Shown here piece by piece: positions 1 through 8,824 of a stretch of 48,841 nucleotides of DNA. This DNA is from Paracoccaceae bacterium (GTDB lineage: Bacteria > Pseudomonadota > Alphaproteobacteria > Rhodobacterales > Rhodobacteraceae): assembly GCA_014879735.1 (NCBI GenBank), contig JACSRN010000095.1:1-48841 (forward strand), given 5' to 3'. Position numbers and translations under genes: made by a program. The stretch's first letter is position 1; the number at the start of each line of letters is the position of its first letter. The notes beneath the pieces are model-generated. The model did not search any database, was not told where the DNA came from, and saw only the letters and a program-made list of their open reading frames with translations.

Positions 1-141
1 ATCGACAAGAAGTCGCGCGACCAGTGGGAAATCCGCACGCACAAGCGTCTTCTCGACATCGTCGATCCGACTCCGCAGACCGTGGACGCGCTGATGAAGC
101 TCGACCTGGCGGCCGGCGTCGATGTCGAGATCAAGGTGTAA
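1..141 (+). CDS. rpsJ: 30S ribosomal protein S10, C-terminal fragment
   Basis: The window opens inside this gene; only the last 46 codons are present. The visible protein includes [20 protein letters not shown], the conserved C-terminal strand-helix of S10, and ends in VEIKV before TAA. S10 is a small-subunit head protein and, in many bacteria, a NusG/NusB antitermination partner. It is the first gene of the S10 operon and lies 12 bases before rplC, so the two are surely cotranscribed. The start codon and any promoter or leader are outside the window. Confidence 0.95.
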   Translation: MDKKSRDQWEIRTHKRLLDIVDPTPQTVDALMKLDLAAGVDVEIKV

Positions 142-153
142 GGGGGCGGTCCA

Positions 154-870
154 ATGCGTTCTGGAATTATCGCCAAGAAGCTGGGCATGACCCGGCTGTT
201 CCTGGAAGACGGCAAGCAGGTTCCCGTGACCGTGCTGCAACTGGATGCACTGCAGGTTGTGGCGCAACGCACGGCCGAGACGGATGGCTATACCGCTGTC
301 CAGCTGGGTGCGGGCACCGCCAAGGTCAGCCGCACCACAGCCGCGCAGCGTGGCCATTTCGCCAAGGCGAATGTGGCGCCCAAGCGCAAGCTGGCTGAAT
401 TCCGTGTTTCGGCCGACAATCTGATCGACGTGGGCGCGGAAATCACCGCCGACCATTATGTCTCGGGCCAGCATGTCGACGTGGCCGGCACCTCGATCGG
501 CAAGGGTTTTGCCGGTGCGATGAAGCGGCACAATTTCGGCGGCCTGCGTGCCTCGCATGGTGTGTCGATCAGCCACCGCTCGCATGGTTCGACCGGCCAG
601 TGCCAGGACCCCGGCAAGGTGTTCAAGGGCAAGAAGATGGCGGGTCATCTGGGTGCCGTCCGCGTGACGACGCAGAACCTGCAGGTCGTGCGTACCGATG
701 TCGACCGCGGCCTGATCATGATCAAGGGCGCGGTACCCGGTGCGGCTGGCGGCTGGGTCACGATCAAGGATGCGGTGAAGAAGCCCGCCCACAAGGACGC
801 TCCGCGTCCTGCGGCGGTTCGCGCTGCTGCTCCGGCTGCGGAAGCCGCCGCCGAAGGGGGTGAAGCATGA
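154..870 (+). CDS. rplC: 50S ribosomal protein L3
   Basis: L3 is an early-assembling 23S rRNA-binding protein near the peptidyl-transferase centre. The protein is 238 residues, longer than the roughly 210 of E. coli, because of an Ala/Pro-rich C-terminal tail of about 30 residues. The conserved loop [20 protein letters not shown] is present; its first glutamine corresponds to the residue that PrmB methylates in E. coli. The ATG at 154 follows a good Shine-Dalgarno (AAGGGGGCGG). The stop overlaps the rplD start (ATGA), suggesting translational coupling. Confidence 0.97.
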   Translation: MRSGIIAKKLGMTRLFLEDGKQVPVTVLQLDALQVVAQRTAETDGYTAVQLGAGTAKVSRTTAAQRGHFAKANVAPKRKLAEFRVSADNLIDVGAEITADHYVSGQHVDVAGTSIGKGFAGAMKRHNFGGLRASHGVSISHRSHGSTGQCQDPGKVFKGKKMAGHLGAVRVTTQNLQVVRTDVDRGLIMIKGAVPGAAGGWVTIKDAVKKPAHKDAPRPAAVRAAAPAAEAAAEGGEA

Positions 871-1502
871 AACTGGATGTGATCAAGCTGGACGGCGGCA
901 AGGCCGGCTCCATCGATCTGGACGAGGCGCTGTTCGGTTTGGAACCGCGCGCCGACATCCTGCACCGCGTGGTGCGCTGGCAGCGCGCCCGCGCGCAGGC
1001 CGGCACCCATTCGACGCTGGGCAAGTCCGACGTCAGCTATTCGACCAAGAAGATCTATCGCCAGAAAGGCACCGGCGGCGCACGCCACGGTTCCAAGAAG
1101 GCCCCGATCTTCCGCCATGGCGGTGTCTACAAGGGTCCGCAACCCCGCAGCCACGCCCATGACCTGCCGAAGAAGTTCCGTGCCCTCGGCCTGCGCCATG
1201 CGCTGTCGGCCAAGGCCAAGGCGGGCGAACTGGTGATCCTGGAGGCGGCCGCCCTGGCCGAAGCCAAGACCGGCTCGCTGGCCAAGGTTGCCCGGGAGCT
1301 TGGCTGGAAGCGCGCACTGATCATCGACGGTGCGACGGTCGACGAGAACTTCGCGCTGGCCGCCCGCAATCTTGATGGCGTCGACGTGCTGCCGACCATC
1401 GGCGCCAACGTCTATGACATCCTGAAGCGTGACACGCTGGTGATCACGAAGGCGGGTGTCGAGGCCCTGGAGGCCCGCCTGGGAAAAGGTGATCTGAAAT
1501 GA
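867..1502 (+). CDS. rplD: 50S ribosomal protein L4
   Basis: L4 is a 23S rRNA-binding protein whose extended loop lines the peptide exit tunnel; in E. coli it also represses the S10 operon. The 211-residue product has the tunnel-loop signature KGTGGARHG followed by a basic stretch, and the C-terminal Rossmann-like part ([20 protein letters not shown]). It starts inside the rplC stop and its own stop overlaps the rplW start, both as ATGA. That is the usual coupled arrangement of the S10 operon. Whether L4-mediated autoregulation works here cannot be judged, because the operon leader is not in the window. Confidence 0.97.
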   Translation: MKLDVIKLDGGKAGSIDLDEALFGLEPRADILHRVVRWQRARAQAGTHSTLGKSDVSYSTKKIYRQKGTGGARHGSKKAPIFRHGGVYKGPQPRSHAHDLPKKFRALGLRHALSAKAKAGELVILEAAALAEAKTGSLAKVARELGWKRALIIDGATVDENFALAARNLDGVDVLPTIGANVYDILKRDTLVITKAGVEALEARLGKGDLK

Positions 1503-1795
1503 GCGCGAAACCCGAACATTACGACCTGATCAAGAAGCCGGTCATCACCGAAAAGGCCACCATGGCCTCGGAAGCTGGTGCCGTGGTCTTCCAGGTCGCC
1601 ATGACGGCGACCAAGCCCCAGATCAAGGAGGCGGTCGAGGCTGTCTTCGGCGTCAAGGTGAAGGCGGTCAACACCACCATCACCAAGGGCAAAGCGAAGA
1701 AGTTCCGCGGCCGCGCCGGCGAGCGGAGCGACCGCAAGAAGGCCTATGTGACCCTGGAAGAGGGAAACACCATCGACGTTTCGACCGGCCTCTGA
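1499..1795 (+). CDS. rplW: 50S ribosomal protein L23
   Basis: L23 sits at the exit of the peptide tunnel and docks trigger factor and SRP. The product has 98 residues, a normal length. It contains the N-terminal motif [13 protein letters not shown] and the C-terminal basic segment [20 protein letters not shown]. It is coupled to rplD through an ATGA overlap. Unusually, 174 non-coding bases and a strong hairpin separate it from rplB, where tight packing is the rule in many bacteria. Confidence 0.97.
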   Translation: MSAKPEHYDLIKKPVITEKATMASEAGAVVFQVAMTATKPQIKEAVEAVFGVKVKAVNTTITKGKAKKFRGRAGERSDRKKAYVTLEEGNTIDVSTGL

Positions 1796-1815
1796 TAGAA
1801 GCCGCGCGAATCTGG

Positions 1816-1847
1816 CGGCCCCGGGCATACCGGGGCCGTCTGGTTTT
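1816..1847 (+). terminator. Terminator-like hairpin or attenuator between rplW and rplB
   Basis: A perfect 9-bp stem (CGGCCCCGG at 1816-1824 with CCGGGGCCG at 1830-1838) closes a five-base loop and is followed, after TCT, by GGTTTTAT. This has the form of an intrinsic terminator with a short, displaced U-run. It lies inside what should be one transcription unit, so partial termination or mRNA processing is more likely than a complete stop. Confidence 0.55.
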
Positions 1848-1969
1848 ATCCAAATTCCACGATTTTCAACGAAATCCGGAAGGCGGATCAGATCGGGGAT
1901 CTTCGGAGCCCTTAACCCCGGACCATGGCCGCAAGGTGACGGTCCTGAAGCAAACGGAAGACAGTAATC

Positions 1970-2809
1970 ATGGCACTCAAGTCGTATAAACCGACGACGC
2001 CTGGCCAGCGCGGGCTGGTTCTGATCGACCGTTCGGAGCTGTGGAAAGGCCGTCCTGTCAAAGCCCTCACCGAGGGTCTGTTGTCGCAGGGTGGGCGGAA
2101 CAATACCGGACGGATCACCATGCGCCACCAGGGCGGGGGCGCCAAGCGCCTCTACCGCGTGGTGGACTTCAAGCGCCGCAAGTGGGACATGCCCGCGACC
2201 GTCGAGCGCATCGAATACGACCCCAACCGCACGGCCTTCATCGCGCTGGTGAAATATTCCGACGGCGAACTGGCCTATATCCTGGCGCCGCAGCGCCTGG
2301 CCGTGGGCGACTCTGTTGTCGCCGGTGCCAAGGTCGATGTGAAGCCCGGCAATGCGATGCCCTTTTCGGGCATTCCGATCGGTACGATCGTCCACAACGT
2401 CGAACTGAAGCCCGGCAAGGGCGGCCAGCTGGCACGCGCCGCCGGCACCTATGCCCAGTTCGTCGGCCGTGACGGCTCCTATGCCCAGATCCGCCTGTCC
2501 TCGGGCGAGCTGCGCATGGTTCGCCAGGAATGCATGGCCACCATCGGTGCAGTGTCGAACCCCGACAACAGCAACCAGAATTTCGGCAAGGCCGGCCGCA
2601 TGCGCTACAAGGGCATCCGCCCGACGGTGCGCGGCGTCGCGATGAACCCGATTGACCACCCGCATGGCGGCGGCGAAGGCCGCACCTCGGGCGGCCGTCA
2701 CCCCGTCACGCCCTGGGGCAAGGGCACCAAGGGCAACCGGACCCGCACCAACAAGCAGACGGACAAGTACATCGTCCGCTCGCGTCACGCCAAGAAGAAG
2801 GGGCGCTAA
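1970..2809 (+). CDS. rplB: 50S ribosomal protein L2
   Basis: L2 is essential for subunit association and peptidyl-transferase assembly. The 279-residue product shows the two RNA-binding domains and the diagnostic motif [14 protein letters not shown], including the conserved histidine implicated in peptidyl transfer. The C-terminus is strongly basic ([17 protein letters not shown]). The ATG at 1970 follows GGAAGACAG, a moderate ribosome binding site. It is three bases from rpsS and clearly shares its transcript. Confidence 0.98.
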   Translation: MALKSYKPTTPGQRGLVLIDRSELWKGRPVKALTEGLLSQGGRNNTGRITMRHQGGGAKRLYRVVDFKRRKWDMPATVERIEYDPNRTAFIALVKYSDGELAYILAPQRLAVGDSVVAGAKVDVKPGNAMPFSGIPIGTIVHNVELKPGKGGQLARAAGTYAQFVGRDGSYAQIRLSSGELRMVRQECMATIGAVSNPDNSNQNFGKAGRMRYKGIRPTVRGVAMNPIDHPHGGGEGRTSGGRHPVTPWGKGTKGNRTRTNKQTDKYIVRSRHAKKKGR

Positions 2810-2812
2810 TCC

Positions 2813-3091
2813 ATGGCACGTTCCATCTGGAAAGGCCCGTTCGTCGACGGCTACCTGCTGAAGAAGGCAGAGACCTCGCGCGCTTCGGGCAAGAACGAGG
2901 TGATCAAGATCTGGTCGCGCCGTTCCACCATCCTGCCGCAGTTCGTCGGGCTGACCTTCGCCGTCTACAACGGCAAGAAGCACATTCCCGTCGCCGTGAC
3001 GGAAGAAATGATCGGCCAGAAGTTCGGGGAATATTCGCCGACGCGGACCTATTACGGTCACGCCGCCGACAAGAAAGCCAAGAGGAAGTAA
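2813..3091 (+). CDS. rpsS: 30S ribosomal protein S19
   Basis: S19 is a head protein of the small subunit that contacts S13 and the B1 bridge. The product is 92 residues, the usual length, with the family start [19 protein letters not shown] and the signature [20 protein letters not shown]. It begins three bases after the rplB stop, so its ribosome binding site (AAGGGGCG) lies in the end of rplB. Confidence 0.97.
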   Translation: MARSIWKGPFVDGYLLKKAETSRASGKNEVIKIWSRRSTILPQFVGLTFAVYNGKKHIPVAVTEEMIGQKFGEYSPTRTYYGHAADKKAKRK

Positions 3092-3094
3092 GCC

Positions 3095-3475
3095 ATGGGT
3101 CAGGAAAAGAATCCGCGCCGCGTGGCCGAGAACGAAGCCATGGCCGTCGCGCGCATGCTGCGCACCAGCCCGCAGAAGCTGAACCTTGTCGCCGGCCTGA
3201 TCCGCGGCAAGAAGGTTGAGAAGGCGCTGGCCGACCTCACCTTCTCGAAGCGCCGGATCGCGGGCGACGTGAAGAAGTGCCTGCAATCGGCCATCGCCAA
3301 TGCCGAGAACAACCATGGGCTCGACGTCGACAATCTGGTCGTGGCCGAGGCCTGGGTCGGCAAGAACCTGGTGATGAAGCGCGGCCGTCCGCGGGCGCGC
3401 GGCCGGTTCGGCAAGATCATGAAGCCGTTCAGCGAAATCACCATCAAGGTGCGTCAGACCGGGGAGTCGGCATAA
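3095..3475 (+). CDS. rplV: 50S ribosomal protein L22
   Basis: L22 lines the narrow part of the peptide tunnel; changes in its loop cause macrolide resistance in other bacteria. The 126-residue product has the family signature [20 protein letters not shown], the tip of the tunnel beta-hairpin, followed by ITIKV. It starts three bases after rpsS. Its TAA stop shares an A with the rpsC ATG (TAATG), which favours re-initiation. Confidence 0.97.
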   Translation: MGQEKNPRRVAENEAMAVARMLRTSPQKLNLVAGLIRGKKVEKALADLTFSKRRIAGDVKKCLQSAIANAENNHGLDVDNLVVAEAWVGKNLVMKRGRPRARGRFGKIMKPFSEITIKVRQTGESA

Positions 3476-4200
3476 TGGGACAGAAGGTCAATCCGATCGG
3501 GATGCGCCTGCAGGTCAACCGCACCTGGGACAGCCGCTGGTTCGCCGAGTCGAAGGACTATGGCAATCTGCTTCTGGAAGATCTGCGGATGCGCGAGTTC
3601 ATCCACAAGGAAGCCAAGCAGGCCGGCATCAGCAAGGTGATCATCGAGCGTCCGCACAAGAAATGCCGCGTGACGATCTATTCGGCACGCCCGGGCGTGA
3701 TCATCGGCAAGAAGGGCGCGGATATCGAGACGCTGCGCAAGAAGCTTTCGGCCTTCACCAAGTCGGAACTGCACCTGAACATCGTCGAGGTCCGCAAGCC
3801 GGAGATCGACGCCCAACTGGTGGCCGAATCGATCGCCCAGCAGATGGAGCGCCGCGTGTCCTTCCGTCGCGCCATGAAGCGCGGCGTACAGAATGCGATG
3901 CGGATGGGTGCGCTCGGCATCCGGGTGAACGTCTCGGGCCGCCTTGGCGGTGCTGAAATCGCCCGGACCGAATGGTACCGCGAAGGCCGGGTGCCGCTGC
4001 ACACGCTGCGCGCCGACATCGACTATGCGTTGGCCGAGGCCGAGACGCCCTATGGGATCATCGGTGTGAAGGTCTGGATCTTCAAGGGCGAGATCCTTGA
4101 ACACGATCCGCAGGCGCATGATCGCCGGTTGGCCGAGGCGTCGGAAGGCCCCGCGTCGCGCGGCCCCCGCCGTGATCGCGGCGACCGCGAACGCGCGTAA
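3475..4200 (+). CDS. rpsC: 30S ribosomal protein S3
   Basis: S3 forms part of the mRNA entry channel and its helicase activity. The start chosen is the ATG at 3475, giving [20 protein letters not shown], the conserved S3 N-terminus, and 241 residues; an upstream in-frame start at 3277 only extends into rplV. The KH-2 domain motif [12 protein letters not shown] lies near residues 75-87, and the C-terminal domain contains [20 protein letters not shown]. The C-terminus is an Arg/Asp-rich tail, as in many alphaproteobacteria. Confidence 0.97.
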   Translation: MGQKVNPIGMRLQVNRTWDSRWFAESKDYGNLLLEDLRMREFIHKEAKQAGISKVIIERPHKKCRVTIYSARPGVIIGKKGADIETLRKKLSAFTKSELHLNIVEVRKPEIDAQLVAESIAQQMERRVSFRRAMKRGVQNAMRMGALGIRVNVSGRLGGAEIARTEWYREGRVPLHTLRADIDYALAEAETPYGIIGVKVWIFKGEILEHDPQAHDRRLAEASEGPASRGPRRDRGDRERA

Positions 4201-4213
4201 GGAGTAAAGAGAG

Positions 4214-4627
4214 ATGCTGCAACCAAAGCGCACGAAACACCGCAAGATGTTCAAGGGCCGGATCCATGGCGAAGCCAAGGGCGGTTTCCTGCTGAACTTC
4301 GGCTCCTTCGCCCTGAAGGCAACCGAACCCGAGCGCGTCACCGCGCGGCAGATCGAGGCGGCTCGCCGCGCGATCACCCGCCACATGAAGCGTCAGGGCC
4401 GGGTCTGGATTCGGATTTTCCCGGATGTGCCGGTCACGGCAAAGCCGGTGGAAGTCCGGATGGGCTCGGGCAAGGGGTCGGTGGACTACTGGGCCTGCAA
4501 GGTGAAGCCGGGCCGGATCATGTTCGAGATCGACGGCGTTGCCGAAGACATCGCCCGCGAGGCCCTGCGCCTTGGCGCGATGAAGCTGCCGGTGACAAGC
4601 CGCATCGTGGCCAAGGAAGACTGGTAG
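4214..4627 (+). CDS. rplP: 50S ribosomal protein L16
   Basis: L16 organises the A-site tRNA and helix 38 region of the large subunit. The product is 137 residues with the motif [13 protein letters not shown]. The arginine of VRMG is residue 82 and corresponds to Arg81 of E. coli L16, which the oxygenase YcfD (RoxA) hydroxylates. A strong terminator follows about 75 bases downstream, so L16 is the last gene of this transcript. The next gene encodes a 2OG/Fe(II) oxygenase-like protein, a suggestive neighbour. Confidence 0.97.
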   Translation: MLQPKRTKHRKMFKGRIHGEAKGGFLLNFGSFALKATEPERVTARQIEAARRAITRHMKRQGRVWIRIFPDVPVTAKPVEVRMGSGKGSVDYWACKVKPGRIMFEIDGVAEDIAREALRLGAMKLPVTSRIVAKEDW

Positions 4628-4703
4628 ATCCTGGTCCGCGCAAGATCCGGCTGGCACGGCGGGTTTCCGCGAAATCCGCAGGCCAACGGTCCGATAGACA
4701 AAG

Positions 4704-4738
4704 CTCCCCCGCCCGGAATGGCGGGGGAGTTCGTTTTT
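4704..4738 (+). terminator. Intrinsic terminator after rplP
   Basis: A perfect 10-bp GC-rich stem (CTCCCCCGCC at 4704-4713 with GGCGGGGGAG at 4720-4729) closes the six-base loop CGGAAT and is followed by TTCGTTTTT. This is one of the clearest intrinsic terminators in the window. It should end the rplB-rplP transcript and separate it from the oxygenase gene and the spc-type genes. Confidence 0.85.
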
Positions 4739-4865
4739 CGGCGGCCGCTGATGGCGCCGCCGCGGCTCTGCCGAGCTGCCCGACGGCATGCTCTTGCGCC
4801 CGCCCGGCCCGGTGTGGGAGGGGAGGGGGAGCGGGCGCCCCGCCCCGGAACCCGGAGTCAGGATC

Positions 4866-5489
4866 ATGGCCGATATCACCTCTCTTTTCGTCACCCGCCT
4901 TTACCGCGCGGCGCTGAACGAACTGGCGAAGAAGAAGCTCGACTACGACGAATTGCGCGCCTCCTGCGATGCCATTGCCGAGGATGACGAGGCCGGGCAG
5001 GCCTGGTGCGAGGAGCACGGCTATCCCGGCTATACCTCCTATTCGTCGCTGAACGATCTGCCCTGGCGGTTTCCGGTCTTTGCCGACCTGGTCAAGGCGC
5101 TGGACAAGCATGTCGCGGCCTTCTGCGACGACCTCGGGTTCGATCTGCAGGGCCGCAAGCTGAAATGTGACAGCCTCTGGATCAACATCCTGCCGGAAGG
5201 CGGCACCCATTCCAGCCACATCCACCCGCATTCGGTGATTTCCGGCACCACCTATGTTGCCATGCCCGATGGCGCCGGCGCGCTGAAGCTGGAAGACCCG
5301 CGCCTGCCGATGATGATGACCGCCCCCGTCCTGCGCAAGACCGCCCCGCCCGAGATGCAGCGCTTTGTCTATGTGGCACCCAGGGTGGGCGACGTTCTGC
5401 TGTGGGAAAGCTGGCTGCGTCATGAGGTGCCGATGAACATGTCGGAGGAGGAGCGGATCTCGGTCAGCTTCAACTATGGTTGGGCATGA
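4866..5489 (+). CDS. Putative 2-oxoglutarate/Fe(II) oxygenase, TIGR02466/PF13759-like
   Basis: The 207-residue product resembles the 2OG-Fe(II) oxygenase-like family built on the double-stranded beta-helix. Visible signatures are HSSHIHPHSVISGTTYV (metal-ligand histidines and the first core strand), GALKLEDPR, a distal WLRHEVPMN that supplies the second histidine, and ERISVSFNY, whose arginine should bind the 2-oxoglutarate carboxylate. The start at 4866 gives MADITSLFVTRLYRAAL; an upstream start at 4788 would add a low-complexity Pro/Arg leader. It is inserted between rplP and rpmC, after a terminator. The substrate is unknown; the position suggests, but does not show, that it acts on a ribosomal protein. 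Fold assignment is fairly sure, function is not. Confidence 0.8.
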   Translation: MADITSLFVTRLYRAALNELAKKKLDYDELRASCDAIAEDDEAGQAWCEEHGYPGYTSYSSLNDLPWRFPVFADLVKALDKHVAAFCDDLGFDLQGRKLKCDSLWINILPEGGTHSSHIHPHSVISGTTYVAMPDGAGALKLEDPRLPMMMTAPVLRKTAPPEMQRFVYVAPRVGDVLLWESWLRHEVPMNMSEEERISVSFNYGWA

Positions 5490-5621
5490 ACCTGCTGCGT
5501 GGCGACTGACAGTCCTGCAACGCAAGCGCAGGCTACAGCATGGCACCTGCGTTCGCTGCCCTGCCTGCGGAACTCCGCCTGGCCATCCGGTCTGCAACCT
5601 GCCGGAAGGAGAACTTCGCCC

Positions 5622-5650
5622 TTGCCCCGCGCGCCCTTCTCCCCTATAGC
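5622..5650 (+). promoter_or_regulatory. Candidate sigma-70 promoter for rpmC and the following genes
   Basis: TTGCCC at 5622-5627 and TATAGC at 5645-5650 are separated by exactly 17 bases. It lies about 115 bases upstream of rpmC in the 276-base gap after the oxygenase gene. Because the preceding transcript ends after rplP, a promoter is needed near here. The downstream leader contains the palindrome CGACTCGGAGTCG (5672-5684). Confidence 0.5.
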
Positions 5651-5765
5651 GACGCATCCACGACTTCGGGGCGACTCGGAGTCGTCGGTTTGTCATTGAT
5701 CCGCCGGAACAACAGTGACCCTGAAAAGGGGGCTGTCCGGCGATTGTGAAAGAAGGAAAAGGCGA

Positions 5766-5966
5766 ATGAGCGCCAAGGAACTGACCGGGAAGACCCCGGA
5801 CCAGCTGCGCGACCAGCTGGTTGCCCTGAAGAAGGAAGCGTTCAACCTGCGCTTCCAGCAGGCGACCAGCCAGCTTGAGAACACCGCCCGCATGCGCGTC
5901 GTGCGCCGCGAAGTGGCCCGCATCAAGACCGTTCTCGGCCAGAAGGCCGCCGAAGCTGCGAAGTGA
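5766..5966 (+). CDS. rpmC: 50S ribosomal protein L29
   Basis: L29 is a small helical protein at the tunnel exit next to L23. The ATG at 5766 gives 66 residues beginning [19 protein letters not shown], the normal start and length. An upstream in-frame start at 5715 would add a basic stretch not found in L29. A GAAGGAAAAGGCGA ribosome binding site precedes the chosen start. The core [20 protein letters not shown] is the L29 signature. It is the first gene of the downstream transcript and lies 11 bases from rpsQ. Confidence 0.96.
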   Translation: MSAKELTGKTPDQLRDQLVALKKEAFNLRFQQATSQLENTARMRVVRREVARIKTVLGQKAAEAAK

Positions 5967-5977
5967 GGAACTGACCC

Positions 5978-6211
5978 ATGCCGAAGCGTATCCTTCAGGG
6001 CACCGTGACCTCGGACAAGAACGAGCAGACGATCACCGTTCTGGTCGAGCGCCGGTTCAAGCATCCGTTGCTGCAGAAAACCGTGCGGAAATCGAAGAAA
6101 TACCGGGCGCATGACCCGGAGAACAAGTTCAAGGTGGGTGACGCCGTCCGCATCGAGGAATGCGCCCCCATCTCGAAGACGAAACGCTGGCAGGTGGTGG
6201 TCGAGGCCTGA
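5978..6211 (+). CDS. rpsQ: 30S ribosomal protein S17
   Basis: S17 is an early 16S rRNA-binding OB-fold protein. The 77-residue product begins [20 protein letters not shown] and contains [20 protein letters not shown], both typical. A ribosome binding site (GTGAGGAACTG) overlaps the end of rpmC. An 89-base gap with a small hairpin separates it from rplN. Confidence 0.97.
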   Translation: MPKRILQGTVTSDKNEQTITVLVERRFKHPLLQKTVRKSKKYRAHDPENKFKVGDAVRIEECAPISKTKRWQVVVEA

Positions 6212-6273
6212 GCAATCAGGCCTCTCCACCGCTCCAGTTGACTTGAGCGAAACCCCGGGGCGGTGCGTATCCG

Positions 6274-6290
6274 CCGACCCCGAAGGTCGG
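6274..6290 (+). promoter_or_regulatory. Hairpin directly before the rplN ribosome binding site
   Basis: CCGACC (6274-6279) and GGTCGG (6285-6290) form a six-bp stem with a five-base loop. It abuts GGGAGAAACC, the likely Shine-Dalgarno region of rplN. Such a structure could tune rplN translation, but no known ribosomal-protein target motif is evident. Confidence 0.3.
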
Positions 6291-6300
6291 GAGAAACCAA

Positions 6301-6669
6301 ATGATCCAGATGCAGACGAATCTGGATGTAGCTGACAACTCCGGCGCGCGCCGGGTGCAGTGCATCAAGGTTCTGGGCGGCTCGCACCGCCGCTATGCTT
6401 CGGTCGGCGACATCATCGTGGTGTCGGTGAAGGAAGCGATTCCGAAGGGCCGTGTGAAGAAGGGCGACGTCCGCAAGGCCGTGGTCGTCCGCACCGCCAA
6501 GGAAGTTCGCCGTGAAGACGGCACCGCCATCCGCTTTGACCGTAACGCCGCCGTCATCCTGAACAACCAGGGCGAACCGGTGGGCACCCGTATCTTCGGG
6601 CCGGTCGTGCGTGAACTGCGGGCGAAGAACTTCATGAAGATCATCTCGCTTGCGCCGGAGGTGCTGTGA
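6301..6669 (+). CDS. rplN: 50S ribosomal protein L14
   Basis: L14 binds 23S rRNA at the subunit interface and contacts L19; it is also the anti-association target of RsfS. The 122-residue product has the invariant start [20 protein letters not shown] and ends in [12 protein letters not shown]. The stop overlaps the rplX start (TGATG). The start is fixed by the family alignment and by the GGGAGAAACC site just upstream. Confidence 0.98.
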   Translation: MIQMQTNLDVADNSGARRVQCIKVLGGSHRRYASVGDIIVVSVKEAIPKGRVKKGDVRKAVVVRTAKEVRREDGTAIRFDRNAAVILNNQGEPVGTRIFGPVVRELRAKNFMKIISLAPEVL

Positions 6670-6974
6670 TGGCCGCGAAACTCCGCAAGGGTGACACGGT
6701 TGTCGTGCTCGCCGGCAAGGACAAGGGCAAGAAGGGCGAAATCTCGTCGGTCATGCCCACGGCAAACAAGGCCGTCGTGGAAGGCGTGAATGTCGCCATC
6801 CGCCACACCAAGCAATCGGCCGCGTCGCAGGGCGGGCGGATTCCGCAGGCGATGCCGATCGACCTGTCGAACCTGGCGCTTCTGGACAAGAACGGCAAGG
6901 CAACGCGCGTCGGCTTCCGCATGGAAGGCGACAAGAAGATTCGCTTCGCCAAGACCACCGGGGAGGCGATCTGA
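6669..6974 (+). CDS. rplX: 50S ribosomal protein L24
   Basis: L24 initiates large-subunit assembly. The ATG at 6669 (overlapping the rplN stop) gives 101 residues; a GTG one codon earlier is possible but unnecessary. The KOW motif region reads [19 protein letters not shown], followed by the central [20 protein letters not shown] typical of L24. Its final A is shared with the rplE start, so the genes are coupled. Confidence 0.96.
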   Translation: MAAKLRKGDTVVVLAGKDKGKKGEISSVMPTANKAVVEGVNVAIRHTKQSAASQGGRIPQAMPIDLSNLALLDKNGKATRVGFRMEGDKKIRFAKTTGEAI

Positions 6975-7534
6975 TGCTTGATACCGCGACCTATACCCCG
7001 CGTCTGAAAGCTGCCTACAAGGCGACGGTGCGTGCCGCGCTGAAGGAAGAGTTCAGCTACAAGAACGACATGCAAATCCCGCGTCTGGACAAGATCGTCC
7101 TGAACATGGGCGTCGGCGAAGCGGTCAAGGACACCAAGAAGGTGAAGCAGGCTGCCGAAGAGCTGGGCCTGATCGCCGGCCAGAAGGCCGTGATCACCAA
7201 GGCCAAGAAGTCGATCGCCGGCTTCCGCGTGCGCGAAGAAATGCCGCTGGGCTGCAAAGTGACGCTGCGCGGCGACCGCATGTACGAATTCCTCGACCGC
7301 CTGATCAACGTGGCGCTGCCCCGTGTCCGCGACTTCCGCGGCGTCAAGGGTACGGCTTTCGATGGCCGCGGCAACTATGCCATGGGCCTGAAAGAGCAAA
7401 TCGTCTTCCCGGAAATCGACTTCGACAAGGTCGACGAGGTTCTGGGCATGGACATCATCATCTGCACCACGGCGAAAACCGATGCGGAAGCGAAGTCGCT
7501 GCTGAAGCACTTCAGCATGCCGTTTTCGGCCTGA
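6974..7534 (+). CDS. rplE: 50S ribosomal protein L5
   Basis: L5 binds 5S rRNA and forms bridge B1b with S13. The 186-residue product has the motif [20 protein letters not shown] and the P-site loop region [20 protein letters not shown]. The C-terminus [10 protein letters not shown] is typical. It begins at the last base of the rplX stop. In E. coli S8 represses the spc operon by binding near the rplE start; no comparable structure was resolved by eye here. Confidence 0.97.
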   Translation: MLDTATYTPRLKAAYKATVRAALKEEFSYKNDMQIPRLDKIVLNMGVGEAVKDTKKVKQAAEELGLIAGQKAVITKAKKSIAGFRVREEMPLGCKVTLRGDRMYEFLDRLINVALPRVRDFRGVKGTAFDGRGNYAMGLKEQIVFPEIDFDKVDEVLGMDIIICTTAKTDAEAKSLLKHFSMPFSA

Positions 7535-7552
7535 TCGCGAGGAACCTGATTT

Positions 7553-7858
7553 ATGGCTAAGAAATCCATGGTGAACCGCGAAGTGAAGCGCGAAAAGCTG
7601 GTGAAGCAATATGCTTCCCGCCGCGCGGCGCTGAAGGCGGTGATCAACGACCAAGAAAAGCCGATGGAAGATCGCTTCAAGGCATCCTTGAAGCTGGCGG
7701 AACTGCCGCGCAACTCTTCGGCGACGCGGATCCACAACCGTTGCCAATTGACGGGCCGTCCGCATGCCTTCTATCGCAAGCTGAAACTGTCGCGGATCAT
7801 GCTGCGTGAACTGGCCTCCTTCGGCCAGATTCCCGGCATGGTGAAGTCGAGCTGGTAA
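7553..7858 (+). CDS. rpsN: 30S ribosomal protein S14 (zinc-free type)
   Basis: S14 is a head protein that assembles late. The 101-residue product is the long form that lacks the CxxC...CxxC zinc ribbon; only the single cysteine of [10 protein letters not shown]-like sequence ([16 protein letters not shown]) remains. It begins [20 protein letters not shown] and ends MVKSSW, both family hallmarks. A GCGAGGAACC site precedes the ATG. It lies between rplE and rpsH as in most proteobacteria. Confidence 0.97.
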   Translation: MAKKSMVNREVKREKLVKQYASRRAALKAVINDQEKPMEDRFKASLKLAELPRNSSATRIHNRCQLTGRPHAFYRKLKLSRIMLRELASFGQIPGMVKSSW

Positions 7859-7870
7859 GGGAGGCGACAG

Positions 7871-8269
7871 ATGTCCATGAACGATCCTCTCGGCGATATG
7901 CTGACCCGCATCCGCAACGCTCAGATGCGCGGCAAGTCGACCGTCGTGACCCCCGCCTCGCAACTGCGCGCGAGCGTGCTGGATGTTCTTCTTTCGGAAG
8001 GCTACATCCGCGGCTACGAAAAGGCCCCGACCTCGAACGGTCAGGGCGAATTCACCATCTCCCTCAAGTACTATGAGGGCGAACCCGTCATCCGCGAACT
8101 TCGTCGGGTGTCCAAGCCGGGTCGCCGCGTGTACATGGGCGTGAAGGACATCCCCTCGGTCCGCAACGGGCTGGGTGTGGCGATTGTCTCGACGCCGAAG
8201 GGTGTTTTGTCGGATGTGAATGCACGGGCTGCCAATGTTGGCGGCGAAGTGCTTTGCACCGTGTTCTGA
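7871..8269 (+). CDS. rpsH: 30S ribosomal protein S8
   Basis: S8 nucleates the central domain of 16S rRNA and in E. coli represses the spc operon. The 132-residue product has the N-terminal motif [20 protein letters not shown] and the conserved C-terminal region [18 protein letters not shown], the rRNA-binding loop. The ATG at 7871 follows GGGAGGCGACAG; a second Met two codons later would change little. Confidence 0.97.
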   Translation: MSMNDPLGDMLTRIRNAQMRGKSTVVTPASQLRASVLDVLLSEGYIRGYEKAPTSNGQGEFTISLKYYEGEPVIRELRRVSKPGRRVYMGVKDIPSVRNGLGVAIVSTPKGVLSDVNARAANVGGEVLCTVF

Positions 8270-8279
8270 GGAGGGTTCC

Positions 8280-8813
8280 ATGTCTCGAATCGGCAAGAAA
8301 CCCGTCCCGCTGACCAAGGGCGTTACCGCCTCTGTCTCGGGCCAGACCGTCGAAGTGAAGGGGCCGAAGGGCACCCGCAGCTTCACCGCGACCGACGATG
8401 TCACCATCACCGTCGATGGCGCCGAAGTGAAGGTCGCCCCGCGCGGCCTGTCCAAACGCGCGCGCCAGCAGTGGGGGATGACCCGCTCCATGATCGAGAA
8501 CCTGGTCACTGGCGTGACCACCGGGTTCAAGAAGGAAATGGAAATCCAGGGCGTCGGCTATCGTGCGGCGGTTCAGGGCAACATCCTGAAACTGTCGCTC
8601 GGCTTCTCTCACGAAGTGAATTTCGAAGTGCCGAAGGGCGTGACCGTCACGACCCCGAAGCAGACCGAAATCGTCGTGGAAGGCACGGACGAACAGCAGG
8701 TCGGCCAAGTGGCAGCGAACATCCGCGAGTGGCGTCAGCCCGAGCCTTACAAGGGCAAGGGTATCCGCTACAAGGGTGAGTTCGTCTTCCGCAAGGAAGG
8801 CAAGAAGAAGTAA
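8280..8813 (+). CDS. rplF: 50S ribosomal protein L6
   Basis: L6 lies near the sarcin-ricin loop and the factor-binding site. The start at 8280 gives [20 protein letters not shown] and 177 residues, the normal form; an upstream in-frame ATG at 8220 overlaps rpsH and would add non-homologous residues. A strong GAGGAGG site sits just upstream. The C-terminal signature [14 protein letters not shown] is present. Confidence 0.97.
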   Translation: MSRIGKKPVPLTKGVTASVSGQTVEVKGPKGTRSFTATDDVTITVDGAEVKVAPRGLSKRARQQWGMTRSMIENLVTGVTTGFKKEMEIQGVGYRAAVQGNILKLSLGFSHEVNFEVPKGVTVTTPKQTEIVVEGTDEQQVGQVAANIREWRQPEPYKGKGIRYKGEFVFRKEGKKK

Positions 8814-8824
8814 GGGGCGCAAAA

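Noticed and set aside
1412-3316. A 634-codon minus-strand open frame across the ribosomal genes
   Set aside because: It lies antisense to rplW, rplB, rpsS and rplV, which are certain; it is a shadow of GC-rich codon bias.
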